Made by a program: the position numbers and the translations under genes. Of a stretch of DNA of 64,000 bases, positions 38,650 to 52,131 are shown in pieces. The DNA comes from Prunella strophiata (Eukaryota > Chordata > Aves > Passeriformes > Prunellidae), in NCBI GenBank assembly GCA_036583965.1, contig JAZBQD010000015.1, forward strand, positions 27,192,310-27,256,309. The letters are read 5' to 3'. The notes below the pieces were generated by a model. The model ran no database searches, was not told where the DNA came from, and worked only from the letters and a program-made list of their open reading frames with translations. Every line of letters begins with the position of its first letter. Positions within the stretch are counted from its first letter, which is position 1.

Positions 38650-41600
38650 GCCTCAGATAACTAAAACTTTGGTTATCAAGTCCCCTAAAAACAACTACTC
38701 ATGGAGAGAGATTCATCTCATTTAGGACAATGATCAGGGAAATGCCTACACATTTTAAGAAGGTTCTAATTTATAGATCTTTCCTTTCCAAGACAGTGAC
38801 TTGATACAATATGTTTTGTGAAAGCATAGGTTTAATAATCTACTACCAACAATGAGAACTATCCTCTTGTAGCAGGGAGACTAGTCCCTAAAAATTTTAT
38901 ATATTTATTTTAATATTTAATAAATCAAGCTTAGTCCTGAAATGTGTCCAAGCTTGCAGCAGTCTGGAGTAAGCAGAAAAACAAACCTAGAAGTGCATGT
39001 TAAAATTGAATGCATTGGTAAAATCTTCTTATCAAAGTATGCATGGATTTGTAGATTATCCTCTTCAATGGGCATGAATCCCATTTTAGATACCTGCATA
39101 CTTTCTACATGAGGACACAGAACTCCACCTCACAGCAAGAGTGCATGTCCTTGCTTATGGAAATTGAGGCATTGGGGGTTATCTTAAGAAATGGAGCCCT
39201 TAAATTCTGTACTTTGTTGTCAGTGTCTTCAAGTGAGCCACTGCCTACATTTGCATTATATTTGATATAATCAATGGAGTCTCTAGAGAAAATCAGCTGA
39301 ACAATGAATGCACATCTACTGAGAGCAAAGTGAATGGTTTTCCATACTCTTTATTGTATTGACCAGATACTCATTGATTACAAAGGGAGATTAAGGTTGA
39401 TTCAGGTATCCAAACATAGGCAGCACATGCCATTTAAGCTATCCTGAGATGCTCACTTCTCCATAGAGGTGGTAGACACAGTATTTTTGGGACTCACACC
39501 CATGCCTATGCTCTTTAAGAGCAGCAACTAAACAGTGACAAGTGACAGGAAGCTATTATACTATACCAATTTACAGTAGATACCTACACTTGGGGGTCTT
39601 AACTGAACTCTTGACTGACACACAAAGAAAGGATTTTTATCTTGCTGGATCCTACGTTGGCTAAATCAAATGGATATGGGGGGAAAAGGCTGGCATAATC
39701 ATGTCAGCTGAGTGATTTGGGAGGTGAATTTCCAATTGAGTCTGTCCTGGCAAATCTGTGTTAGGTCATAATAATATATTCAGAAATATGGAGTTGCTTT
39801 CAAAAATTTGGCTAGTATCTTTTAGATGATTTAAGAATTTATTTATTGCTCAGCTATTTTTAATTTAACTGTTATTTTAACTTTGAATATGTGCAATGAA
39901 AAGTAAGAAGCAGGTATGTAGCATATTAAGCAAAGAGTGAAAATGTTTGTACTGCATTTTGAGGGAGAGCTGAAAGGGAGATAACAACTGAATATTCCAT
40001 CAATATTTGAAAAGCTATTGTGCTGTGCATACAGTTTCCAAGATAGCAACGAGATAAATATGCAAGAAAAGCTGTTTGCACTTGTGATATGAAGCCGTGT
40101 TACTATAGATCCCAACCTGAGAACATCTGAAGAGCAGCCCCAGGGGAATGCTGCAGGCAGCTAGCTGATGCGAGACTGTCAAAATTCAAGGACTTTCAGG
40201 ACATTTTCTTAAATGAAAAAGAGACTCAAAATTGCAAATTTACTTCTTTGAAGCACTTCCGTTTCATCTGTGGTGATTACTAGGATGTTTTGCTTTGCCT
40301 AAAGATTTCTCTGAACTTAAAATAGCACAGACTAAATTTTTCCCCTCCTGTTTTGACTTGAAGCTCTTAAATGTCCTTACAGTAAACAGACAATTATTTG
40401 GGAGGATATGAAAAAAATAAATCCTTTTTAATATATTAGTTTTAAGGCTATGCTGGTTCAAAATTTAAAATAATTACTATTTTTTCTGGTGGTAATTTGT
40501 CTACAAAGAGTGAAAGAAAATGTTATTGGAATATTTTCAACTATATTTTTGAGTCACTCTAAGTAGGTCTTTTAAAACCGCTTAGATTGCTCACTGTGCA
40601 ACAAGGAAAACAAAATTCATAGCACAGACAAGTGTGAATCTGGGTCATGTTTGTTCAGCTATGCCTCTCATGTCTGAAGTCAAAACCCTATTTCCATACT
40701 GAATATAAAGAAGGTAGTTGTTATCTTGAGACTGTTTTTCACTTAAATCTTTAACACAGACTGAATGGTCAGATTAATTCTCACTACTAAAATCCCGTCA
40801 CATGATTTACACTAGCAGGCTCTTGCTGTAAAGTTGTTATCAGGGAGCTGACCAGGATGCAAAGACACAGCACCAAAGATTAACTACCCAGCTCAAGTAA
40901 TGTGGAATCCCTGTTTGCATAATATCTTTTGTCCTTAGAATAACTTTCTTTTAGACGGGCTTTGTAGGATATCTGGTAAGCCTCTCTACTTCCTCTGCTT
41001 GTTAGAATCTTTTTCCCTCTTGATCTCTCCTTGTCAATTGTCAGAGCATGAGCTGTTAGTTGATTCGTTTCCCTTGTCTTACCTGCTAATAGGTGTTTTT
41101 CTGACTTACCTCAATAGCAGTCATCCTTACCAAAGAAACAATGGAAAAAAAAATATTTCCTAGTATCATACAGTTATAACTGTTAATTTGCAGTGGCAGG
41201 CAGATCAGTGGAAACAAGATAGAAAGCCTCAGCTCATCTCAGTAAATATTATTTCTTTTGAAAATATTTGTTACATTGATTCAGGAACTTTTTCTATTTC
41301 TTTTCACCATTTTACTTTCTTAAAGATTTCTGACTCTTTTTCTTATATCTTGACTGAGCTGTATTTTAAGAAGTGCTATCTTTACACACAGTAATCTACA
41401 TAAACAAATACAAAAATTTATGCTCTCTAATGACAGTTTGTTGTCTTTGAATAAGTTTACTAAATGCATTCAAAATGTTCAGAATTCAGGCAAGAAACAT
41501 TATTCCTGTTATTATGTGAGCAATCTTGTATTAATCCATATTTTACCACTTTTAAGCATATGCACTTTACCCAGACATAAAATATTCAATATTCTGATAA

Positions 41601-43575
41601 GCTGGTACTTGTTGTAAAAAATATAGTAGGTTTAACATCTTGTCCTAGATTTTAAGAAATGGGATTTTTGTGTATTCAACTTTGCATGTACAAATAATTG
41701 AGCTGAATTTCTGCATGTATAATTCATAACAGGTGCAAATACTCTTTGGGTGATTAGATAAGAGCTAATATTTGTGCTCACAATCACTTTGGGCACATGA
41801 ATTCAGGTCAGTGATTTGTGAGCACAAAATTACTCAAACTGCAAAGGCAGGTAGACAAATGTAAATCAGACCTTGATTTTGCTGACTGATAGAGGGTAGA
41901 TTTGTTCCGAAATTTTGAGAAATCATTATTTGTCTTTTGACCATAAGAAGAGAAGAGTGATCAGCACCATGCAGAACTATGCCATCCCCAAAACACCCTT
42001 TATGAGTGAAAAGACTCACTTTCAGGCTACAATTCAGAAAGTATATGTTTAACTTAAAGGTCGATTGAAGTGTCAATAGATCTGTTTATGTGCTTTAAAT
42101 TAACTACATATTAACTAATTTGGTAAATAATGAAAATTTTTAAGAGGTTTGTAATGAGGCAACAAGCAATTAATATCAAAAAGGCACAGGACATTCAAGA
42201 GAAGTAAAAGAAATTTAGCATCACAAACTTGCTAGAGAGCATTAAAGCTTTGCATGGATGTTTTAATTCAAATGTGAAGTGGTATGGGTAACTGTATCTT
42301 AATCCCCCTTTAGCTAGTGAAGAAAGGTCATTTTACTTCTGCTTGAAGGAAGTCACAGAAGGTTTTAATGTGCTTTAATTTTGGTTTATCTTTTCTGAGT
42401 AAAAGCAGTAGGATATATTTAGGATGAAATGGCGACTTGTAAGTAAATGGCAGCTCATTGACTGCAAAATATTTTTTATGAAACCTCTCAGGCTCTGTCT
42501 GACAGGAGGCTCAGCTGAGCACACCAGCCATATCACAAAGAGGTGCTGAACTGAGGGCTGAAGGTTCCAGGATTTACAGTTCAAACTGAAGATCAGCTCC
42601 CAAGCTCTGCAAAAATGAGCAGCAGAAACCCTGGTTGAAGTCAGCATTGTCAGAGTTTTATAAACCCTGCTGCAGAGCTCCAACTGGGCTGCACTCCAAG
42701 AGCATTTATTTGGATAATAACCAAAATAAAATAAAAATGAAACTCTCTCTGTAACCTGTTCTATTCCTCACTATTCTTGCAGACTCATTTTAAAAAACCT
42801 TCTAGAAAAGGGCTATTTGCTCAGAAAAGCAAAAGCTGGAGACTGATAACAATAAAATAATTTTTGAGCTTGTTTGTCTGTTTCTTTTCTGGACTGAGTT
42901 CTATATATCTCAGTTATATCTACAACAGCCAATTATATATCATTATAGATGCATAAAATATATAATACTCCATTGTGTATACACATTGGTTGTATCTATA
43001 TTAGAGGAAGATTAATACAAGGACTGATAACATGGGAGAAATTTTAAGTGTGATCAGCATAGCATTAATTTCTGTTCACCAACTTGCCACAGAAAATGAG
43101 AAGAAAATTCCTTAATGAATAATATCTTTTATCATGCACAGTATGCCATTAAACCAAACTGGGATAAAATGTGTGGATCAAGATCTTAATTGAAATGAAT
43201 TTAAAATATTGTATATGATTATTTTGGAAAGATGTTTAATTAGAAGACAGTGTCAATGTCCCTCATAGTAATGCTGTGCTCTCTCACGTGAACCCAGTGT
43301 TTTCTAGAGAATGTAAATGAAAGTTCCACCAAGTGAGAGAGGACTGGTATCTGTGCTCTGACCCTACATATAGGTCAGGCACTCAGTGTGATCCTTTGGA
43401 CCAGAGCACAGACTTTGCAGCCCTGTAAGACTGTATTCCTTCTTAGCAGGAACCTGATCAGAGATGCCCAATGTTAGTATGTGATTGGGCAACATAATTG
43501 AGTTTAAATTCATGCTACTAGGCTGGATTTTTCATAATTAGTGAGAATATAACAGTTTGTCTGGTACTGCTAACT
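38650..43575. other. Low-copy AT-rich noncoding DNA
   Basis: About 4.9 kb without a recognised gene or mobile element. It contains the 41771-41828 hairpin. The segment 42460-42700 is more GC-rich and complex; its 102-codon minus-strand frame (42375-42683) has no recognisable domain. Confidence 0.55.
41771..41828. repeat. 58-nt inverted repeat: 18-bp stem, one bulge, 21-nt loop
   Basis: TTTGTGCTCACAATCACT (41771-41788) is complementary to AGTGATTTGTGAGCACAAA (41810-41828) except for one extra T bulged in the right arm. The intervening 21 bases form the loop. The flanks do not extend the pairing. It could be a cruciform-forming palindrome, a remnant of a miniature inverted-repeat element, or a small RNA hairpin. 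It belongs to no family that I recognise. Confidence 0.92.
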
Positions 43576-43701
43576 TTTTTTATGATTTGTGGGGTTTTTT
43601 TGTTTTGTTTTGGGTTTTTGTTTTTGGTTTTAATTTTGGTTTTTTGTTTGTTTGGTTGTTTTTTTTTGTTTTTGTTTTTTGCTTCCCCCCCCCCCCCCCC
43701 C
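43576..43701. repeat. G/T-rich low-complexity tract ending in C17
   Basis: A T-rich stretch punctuated with GG, GGG and TTTTG units runs to 43684. It is followed by an uninterrupted run of 17 C at 43685-43701. The 62-codon frame across it (Phe/Leu/Gly then Pro) is a translation artefact of the simple sequence. Confidence 0.93.
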
Positions 43702-46700
43702 TTCAGTGTTATTCTCAGGCATAAATCTAAGAAAAGAAGGAATCTACTACTGATGCAAATAAAAAAGTAAAATTCATTTTACCAAATTGCAGAGAGCTCC
43801 ATCCTGAACTTCAACGATTATGAAAGAATGTAAACTCCTTCTAGGAGGCAAAGAAACAAGAAAAGCTCTGAACCACGTACCCTGAGGTTGTACTGACACC
43901 TGTCTCTCTCTGATAAACCTCAGAAAATCTGGGCTTCCTGTCCAAAGAGGAAGGCACCACAGAACCTCTTTAAAATATATAATAGAAGGAAGCAAAACTC
44001 TTCATTTTTAATACAGTCTAGCTAGAAAGTCTCAGTATTACAATATTGTGTTCAACATACTAAACTACATTTTTTCTTAAATGGAGACCTGTGGAGGTCC
44101 TTGGTTGTAATTAATCTCTTTTCGTCTACTTATATATCATGACCAGCTGCAAGAAACCCTTTTGCAATGAAGCTGGAGCCATTTTCTTTCTAAAACAGCA
44201 ATATGTGAAGCGGCTTTAATTGTGTCCTAAAACCTGTATATTTGAAGATGTCCTGTCTTGGGAAAAATGATGATTACAGATGAGATATCCTACCTCATAG
44301 AAATGAACTGGACTGCTTTACTAAATTTAAATTATGCCTTGCAAACTGTATAAAATATAAAGAAACAGTGTAATTTTTGTCTAGCTTTTTAAGGCAAAGG
44401 GTTCCTATGAGTTCTGTGTGAGTGCCTTAACTTCATCAAGATGAAGATTAAAATGCAATCTCATCTCACAATATCCTTTTAGGGCATTCTTACACAGCTT
44501 GAGTTGAACAAGTCGAATTTTAATTCCTTAATTCAGCTGCTGAGGAGCTCACCACAACAGAGGAAAATTCTCAGCTGGTGCACATAGGGAAGAATAGCCA
44601 CACACAAGCCACACAAAAATTCAAAGACAGAGGAAGGTCAAAAGAAAGAAAAGTGAAGTCAACAATTTGTGCTAATCCTTGTGTAGTAAGAATTCACTAC
44701 TTTTAAAAATTAATTAGGGAAGTCCTGGAACTTTTGGGTTTAATTCCTCTGCAATGCAGCAGAGAGATCATGTTCATGAAGGAAGAAAACTTCCCTCAAA
44801 CCACAAAATCATACAATGTGATTAATGAAATACATGTAGGTTGCAAAAATTAATTTGATAGGTCTTAACAATGAAATAGACAATGAGGAACCCATGATTA
44901 CTGCTGAGGGTTTTTAAATGGTCTTTTGTCATTCTGAGCTTTATTATAGTTCATTGTAGTTATTTAACCTGTATATTATTACTACCCATAACAAGGTACA
45001 TATAGTGATTCATCCATAAAGATTATAGTAAAGCAGGTAAAAAAGCAAAACAAAAAAAAAAAAACAAACTACATTCCAAATGGGCACTGGTAGACAATAA
45101 AACCTACAGAGGAAAAGATGCTTGGTCCAAACCATCATAACTGAAGAATGTACTATTTATTATATTGTATTTATTGTGTGCCTATGCAAATCTTCCTGAA
45201 AGAAAACTCAATGAGATAAATATATTTTCCCTTGAAAATATGTTTTCCCTTCAAAGTTTTATTTCTGTTGTATCTGGACTTTCTAATGATAAAAATGATT
45301 GACTGTTACCAAAACATGAATTTCATCTTCGCGTGATTTCCAATGTGCCTTAGATACATCTAGAATTCTTGGTTGTGTGTGTAATGGAAGCAGAGTTCAG
45401 AGGAGTTAGAAGGAGCATCTTTTAGTCTCTGTTTCAGAATGCTTGAACCACCATGCATTTTAACTTCTCAAAAAACTGGCAATTTTGTTTTTTTTTTCCT
45501 TCAGAATGGCAAGGGCTTGGCTTTTGAAGCTGCTGACCTGACACTTTACAAGTATGAGTTCCTCTATTTGCTTTTTTTTCTGTGAGCTGCCTGAATAATT
45601 TGGAACCAGTCACTTCAGGTTTTTATGCCTTGGTCTCCCTACTTTTTTTTTTAATGGATCTGCTGTTGACCTATTTTTATATAAAGTCCTATTTCTTTAT
45701 GTTGTATTCAGCAATTGAATTTTCTATTGTCACCAAAGCAGTAAGAAAATCTACAGGTGAAGTTAGACACCTATTTTTTTCCATACTTGTGTTGCCTTCT
45801 GGTGAATTTAGTGGTAAAGCACCAACTGACAAATAAGTGCAGAACATTTTAGCCAGCATGTGGTGTGTCAGATGCTGAAATGTGATGCTATGTGGCAGTA
45901 TTTTATCACTAAACAGCATTGTCACACAGCATACACAGTTGTCTGAATTAAAGTGAGCCCAGAGAGCCTAAGCTAACAAGAGCAATACATTTGACTTGAT
46001 TTTTACAGCTCATCAGAAAGGCAAATTATTTTACTAATGAATATTTCTGTTGTCACCTTTAGGTGAAACATTGCTTTTTCATTTGTTCATTCTTCTTTGA
46101 TTTTATTGAAGACACTGGAAATTTTATCACAACCTTGATGGATTTTTAATTTATCTTAAAATCACTTATATGTTAGAAATTAAAGTCTTGTTTCAACAGT
46201 TCTTAATTTTATGACTAACTCATATCTGTAAAAGGAAGTCTATTAATGCCAATGTTGTTATTCCATGTATATGATCTCCTGATAACATTATTAAAGTGTC
46301 TAAAACAAGTAAAAATTAATACCCACTGTTTTCTGTCAAGGTTAGATATTTCAATAGGAGGTCCTTTAGGGTTTAATCACCTCATCTTCACGTTTAAATA
46401 AATTTTAAAATCTGTCCCTGTCTGCAGCAGTAAGACTTACAACAGCAGAATTCAGTATTACAGCCCTGTTATTTATTTTCTGAGTCTCATATAAGTAGGT
46501 GGTAATTTTGTTTACATAGCTGTTTTCAGAAATGAAGATACTATTTTATTTGTGCATATGGATTAGCCTTGCAATTCAATCTGATGACCCTTTACAAAAG
46601 CCTGGAGAAGGCTCCTGCTTGCACTCTCCTCTGTAAGGATGTCAGAGTGTGAATTAAATGTTCCAATTTTTTTAATAGCTGTAAAAGGCTGAATGGAAGT

Positions 46701-47326
46701 AGACTTTGTACTGGTTTTATGACTAATGTGGGAAACTAGCCAGAGAGTTCTGAAAGGTTAGAATGACTTTGATAGTGTTGGTGCCTAATCATTGCATAGA
46801 ATATTAATGTGACAGACAGGTGCTTTGTAAAGTCCTATTTTAAATGAGGTAGTGACTTACCAGAAGGAAAAGATATTTCAGAGTCTGAGTCTAAACAATT
46901 TCACTGTTTATAATTCCTTGACTTTGGTTTCCAAATACAATGATTACTTTCCATTGTAATATTTTGCATGCAGTAACTTTATAGCTATTTTACAATATAT
47001 GTTACCAGTGTGCATAAGCATTAGACTGTCATTGAACTAATTTTGATTTAATTTGACATGTCAGGAGCCTTGACTCAACATGTGTTACTCCCTAATCATT
47101 TAACTAGTGTCAGTAGAATCCAAAAGCCAATTTTATACCTGCACTAAAACCTTGACTATGAAACAGAACACAGACACTAACACAATTACTTCATTCTGGT
47201 TTTAGTGACAAATTAAAACTGACAAAGAGGAAAGAAAATTAACAAACTTTGAAAGGGAAGCATGTACAGTCTAATGGATTAATATCTAAATTCACCTGCC
47301 ATCTTTCTGTTTCTCTAATAATCCTC

Positions 47327-47351
47327 AAAAAAAAAAAAAAAAAAAAAAAAA
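47327..47351. repeat. Poly(A) tract, A25
   Basis: An uninterrupted run of 25 A between ATCCTC and GGAACTG. No retrocopy body or flanking duplication was recognised. Confidence 0.95.
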
Positions 47352-48795
47352 GGAACTGATGAAGTACAATGAACACAGGAGATTTCACAATGGCATATTT
47401 AAAGATCTACCAGTTTCCCCAATATTAGCTCATTTGAAAGGTACAGTCTAGTCACAAGTATTTACTTCATGTGAAATACAGTCTACAAAGACTCACAGCA
47501 GTAAGGGTTTTTAAAAGTTAATTATTTGAGAAATTATGAATCTTATTAAAGTCATGGGTCTTTGTCACAAGGTATAGGTTTTGTTTTCTAATGTGAGAAA
47601 AAATAATTTGTTTAGATATAATTTATGCTGGTTTTAGATTTGGTAGACTTATTAAAAAAATAGGCATGGTGTGGTTGTAAATACAATTAATTTCATTATT
47701 TGCATAAACAATCTTATCAATAAAGTTGTGTGGCTTACAATTTCATTGTAGCTCCCTGCTTTTTTGGGGCAGTTTCCAACTCCAGATCAAATTCTTGTCT
47801 CAGTGGTCACAGACTCACATTTTGCTCTAACATGTTTGTCTTGCTTGCTCCTTTAATTTATAGAAAGTGTTTCATACTCTAGTAAAGCACTTGGTTTTGA
47901 CTATGTATTAATTTTGGTATTCTGCTCCTCTGTTTGTCTTTTATCTCAGTCTTTTACTTTAATCATACTCTAGTGGCTCCTGCTTTAGAGACAATTACCT
48001 TCAGAATCCTTTACATAAAGATTTACCTTTATTTATTTTTTTTTTTCTTGAGGAAATGAGCAGTGATTAACAAAGTGAATTCCAGGCTTCCTCATTTTCT
48101 AGTTGGCATCTGGAAGTGGAGTGTGTCACTCCATCAAAATTCCAGTTCTCTGGACTCAAAAGCAGCATCTTGAAGTAGTGCTTGGCTGTACAGTGCTCAT
48201 GGACTCCATGTTCTTTTCCTGACATTCTCTTAATATTGCTTTTTAAAAATTGCTTAATTACCTTCTGCAAAATATGGCACACCTCTATCTAGACAGACTA
48301 ATGTAGATTACAGTTATATGATTGGCTTTTTAAAAAGGTTCAGGAAAAACCAACTTCAGGAGCAATGAAGGAGTAACAGAGGATAAACTCTGAAACAAAA
48401 AGGGAAACCTAGGGGTAAAGTAAGAAGCTGTGACTTGTCCAACAATTTTCAGCTGTCTGATAGGTGTTGAATGCTGCGAAAACTTCACAAAATGATCAGT
48501 GCAGATTTGCACATAGCTCAGTCAAATGATAATTTTGCATATAGACATAAGTGTGTTTCTCAGGAAGAAACTTCACAGTTACACTTAGATATTGCAGCAT
48601 TACTGTAAAGTGGCATTTCAGCAAGTTTATTTACTTGCCATCAATGTATCATATATTAACTTAATTTTATTGGCATCCCTGAAGTAAGAAAACTTGAATT
48701 TTTCCCTATTTTCTGGTTGGCTAATTTTGGTTTTAATTTTTAAGTAGTTTATTCATAATCCTCACACCATTTTATAATTCTAAAGGCAGTTACTT

Positions 48796-48962
48796 GGTTG
48801 GTTTTGTTTTGTGATATTTTTTAATTTGCTTTTGTTTATTCATTTGGTTAGTTGGCCTCGCTTGTTTGTTTTGGGTTTTGCTTGATTTTTTTTGTTTCAT
48901 TGGTTGGTTGGTTTTGGGGGTTGTTTCTTTTTGTTTATTTTGGTTTGGTTTAGTTAATTTTA
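48796..48962. repeat. TTGG/TTTG-rich low-complexity tract
   Basis: Imperfect repeats of TTGG and TTTTG (for example GGTTGGTTGGTTTTGGGGG near 48902) extend for about 165 bp with no C-rich component. It is a degenerate G/T simple repeat. Confidence 0.8.
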
Positions 48963-49604
48963 ATTCTTGATTAATCCAAGATTTTTATATAAATTTCATT
49001 GTCTGGTAATGGTAACAACAGATAGTTTTTCATGTAGAATGACAGTACTTTGCTTTACAGCAAGCTGCATGTTTTAATTACGTATCAGTCTGGCAACGCA
49101 AGCCATGAAAAACAAAAATAAATCACACTGCAGCTTAAGCAAGACATTGTCATTTTGTTAACAAATATACATTTGTTATCATGGCACTGGAAATAAAAAA
49201 GGAATAATTACATCAAGAGTAATGAGCAGTAAGGTAATCTGAGCTTGTCAGTACCCAAGGGATGTGTGGCTGGATCAGAAGGAACAGAAGCACAGTAGGT
49301 TTAAGGTTGCTGGTACCATACATTGGTCATGGTCTTGTGAGAAGGTTTGCTGATATCCCAGACTTGAGGTTCCCTTTGCTGGTTCAGGTGGCACATTAGC
49401 AATATGCTTAACACACGCATGGACAGATCTAGATTTCTTTCAGAAAGCTGCTCCTGGAGGATAAAAAAAAAAATTGTCTATTTGCTTCACTATTAAAATT
49501 CATTATCCAGGAAATGAGACTCCTGTGTTCTGCTTGGCCTGGAAATCTTAAAAACCTATGGCTTTTTCATCTCATCTAAATTCTGCTCCTCAGATTAGGA
49601 TCCT

Positions 49605-50303
49605 TGTCTAAGTTTGAAAGACAGGTGTCTGCTAAGAAAGGCAGGAGCTTCCCTTGAAATGGAAAATATAAACCCCCTACCTCCAAATTATTATAATTTT
49701 GAAATTAAGGGGGTTCTCAGGAAACTATATGGGAGTAGGAATAACAGTTCTTTATCAGGAAAAATAAAAATAAAATAAAAATGCAGTAATACAAAACAAC
49801 ACTGACAGAGTCAGAATACAACCTGACACCCTGTTGGTCAGGGTGTTTGTAGCAGTCCAATTGAAATGGTGGCTGCAGTCCTCCTGGAGTGACAGATGTG
49901 GTTCTGTTGGAGCAGTGATCCTGTAGAAGGGTGTAGGTTTCCTCTGAAGGTCTGGTAGTGGTGTAGATGGGTCTTCCTCTGGGAATCCAGTGGGAAAAGA
50001 CTGCCTGTGGTGTTCCAAATCTCAGACTATATCCAGGTAGGAATGCTTGGCTCCTCCCCCTGGGTGGAGCATCTCATAATGGGATGATGTAATTTCATCA
50101 GTCATGCAGTCATCAACACTCAATGGCCCATTAACAGAGGATATCTCCCCAGAGGGAGGATGAGATAAAGAAAACTGCCTCACCTGGTTTTAACAGGTAG
50201 CCCAATTGACAGAAGATAACTGCCCCACCTCTAACAGATGGCAATAAAATACACACCCCTGGCCACATTTGGCATTTGCAACTTAAGGCAATCCTAAAAC
50301 ACA
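49605..50303 (-). mobile_element. Endogenous retrovirus LTR (passerine ERVL-like type), minus orientation, probably solo
   Basis: On the minus strand it starts TGTGTTTTAGGATTGCC (ending at 50303) and finishes CTTTCAAACTTAGACA at 49605, so it has TG...CA ends and is 699 bp. Diagnostic phrases that I know from passerine LTRs include CTCCTCCCCCTGGGTGGAGCATCTCATAATGGGATGATGTAATT (near 50052-50095). Others are ACTGACAGAGTCAGAATACAACCTGACACCC (near 49801) and TTATAATTTTGAAATTAAGGGGG (near 49690). A GATAAA polyadenylation-like signal lies at 49751-49756 and a weak TATA-like GGATATAGT at 50026-50034, both minus. No gag/pol/env flanks it. The 5-6 bp on either side (GATCCT and GGAGTC) do not match, so the ends are decayed or slightly misplaced. 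An 87-codon minus-strand frame inside lacks an ATG. Confidence 0.85.
49751..49756 (-). terminator. Polyadenylation-like signal of the LTR
   Basis: The minus strand reads CCTGATAAAGAACTG, a one-base variant (GATAAA) of the canonical AATAAA. It sits at the place expected between R and U5 of this LTR. It is probably a mutated signal. Confidence 0.45.
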
Positions 50304-52131
50304 GGAGTCCAGTGTGTAGAAATTTAGGTTCTTTTCACACATGTTGTAGATGTATTTTGCATGCATATTCTATTTAGACATTTTACCTGCTTTAACAGCA
50401 CAAGTGTCTATTTTTCTTCATTTTGTGAGGAAAAACTTTAGTTCTTGATAAAACTTTACGCCAAAACAAAGAAAATCCTTGCAATATAAAGGGAGGCCTT
50501 AACCGTATCTTCTTTGACTCATTGTTCCTAATGTTCTTTTCAGGCATGCAAAGCTTGAATGACTAAACCAGGCATTTAAGGCTATAAAAATCATGGTTCA
50601 TTTTATAAGAAAAATAAGCCTCATTTTCTTGTGCTTTCTAATGTATTACCAATGTCCCTTCTCTCTTTCAATGCCCTTCTCAGACTACAGATACAAATTC
50701 TCACTATATTTTTCAAAGTAACTGGATCTCATTTGAAAATTTGTTGCATTTAGTTTTCTGTAATATTGCTTATATATATTTTAATGACCATTATGACAAA
50801 AGTTATTCCTATTTATCTGGTATAAGGTGATCTGTACCACCTTATTTTGAAAACTAACCTGAAAGCCAACTTACTTCATGATTAAAGCTATTCAAAATCT
50901 GTCATACCCTAGGGAATAGTGTGTCCCCCATAGAAACCCTACTCAATTCCTTTCCAGTTTTCTTATTTAACAGTTCCTTTATTTTTCCTTAAGTAAGCCA
51001 TAATCCCCATTAGATTGGTATTGGTATCAGGGTTAACTCTTGCCCTGTACTACTCCTGGGCAATTAGAAAATGGAAAGCAAGTAAGGAGATGAATGGTAG
51101 ACATTGTGTAAGTTAGATAGCCAGTGCTCTACAAATGGTTTTTTAACCTGGTCTCTTGACAAATGAAGAAACAGCAAAAAATAATATAAAAAAATAAACC
51201 CAAATGTAGCAGAAGCTCTGTCCATATAAATGTTACAACAGTTTTCTAGTGAGGATGATTAAGAGTTTTGGGAAAAATACAGAAAAATCAACATCTTCCA
51301 TCGTCCTCTCTCAGCTTCCAGGATCAGAGATATAACATGCAGCCTTGCCAGAAGCCTGTATTCAAGAAAGGAAGAAGTGATTTATTGTTTTCTATGGGAA
51401 GGAATCTAAATATTAAATTAATTTCAGGTCTTCAGAAAAGAGAAGACCATTATAACAACTTAATTTGATTTCTTGAATAATATAGATCATAAAATGTCAT
51501 TAAATAATTCTTCTGTCCTGCCTTTTAAAAGTTTTGATCTTGATTTCAACTATAAATCCAACACATGTTCCACTGATCCTCATGTTTTATATATATATAT
51601 GAGTGACTAATTCCTTATATATTAGAATTGCCCATATCCATTTTATGTCCTTGTTTAGATAAATAACACACTCACACAGACACCTCATTTTATTCTTTTC
51701 TTGTAATGTCCTGAAGTCAATTCTGGTATTCACCACTGACTCTTGACTCACAATTTTTCAGCCTTATTTATATTTCTCTCTCCAAACCCACTTTCCAGTA
51801 TTTTACTATTTTAAAATCTTTGCTTATCATCTTGTGTTTCATATTCCTTGGTTGTGAACAGATAATAGAAATAAGAAAAAGCTACAGGTGAGTCAGACAG
51901 GACAGTTGTATCACATTTTCTCTAAGTTAAAGAAAAGTTATCTGCAGTATTGTTGTATTATAAAATAAGGGCATTGTTGCACTATGTAATGGAGTTTTCT
52001 TCTGGAAATATCTGAGATTTCTGTGAATGAGAAGGTAGGCAGAACAGTATTTCCAGTTCATGAACAGGTGCCTCCTGTTCAGCCAGTTGCTGGTTGTGGA
52101 TCCTGTTCTGAGGCTGCTCAACCTCAGCCAC
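50304..52131. other. Low-copy noncoding DNA between two LTRs
   Basis: I see no retroviral gene remnants between the two minus-oriented LTRs, which belong to different families and are therefore separate insertions. A six-unit TA run lies at 51589-51600. The 66-codon frame at 51268-51468 has no recognised domain. Confidence 0.55.

Larger units (their letters stand above)
43702..49604. other. Low-copy AT-rich noncoding DNA
   Basis: About 5.9 kb with no recognised gene or mobile element. It includes homopolymers (A13 at 45052-45064, A25 at 47327-47351) and a TTGG/TTTG-rich tract at 48796-48962. The 46530-46790 segment is a possible conserved noncoding element on appearance only. Confidence 0.55.

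Noticed and set aside
49755..50018. 87-codon minus-strand frame in the sense orientation of an LTR, ending in a hydrophobic, membrane-like segment
   Set aside because: Its first codon is TTG immediately downstream of an in-frame stop, and there is no ATG anywhere in it. The hydrophobic end is encoded by T-rich sequence next to the polyadenylation signal. No known protein resembles it.
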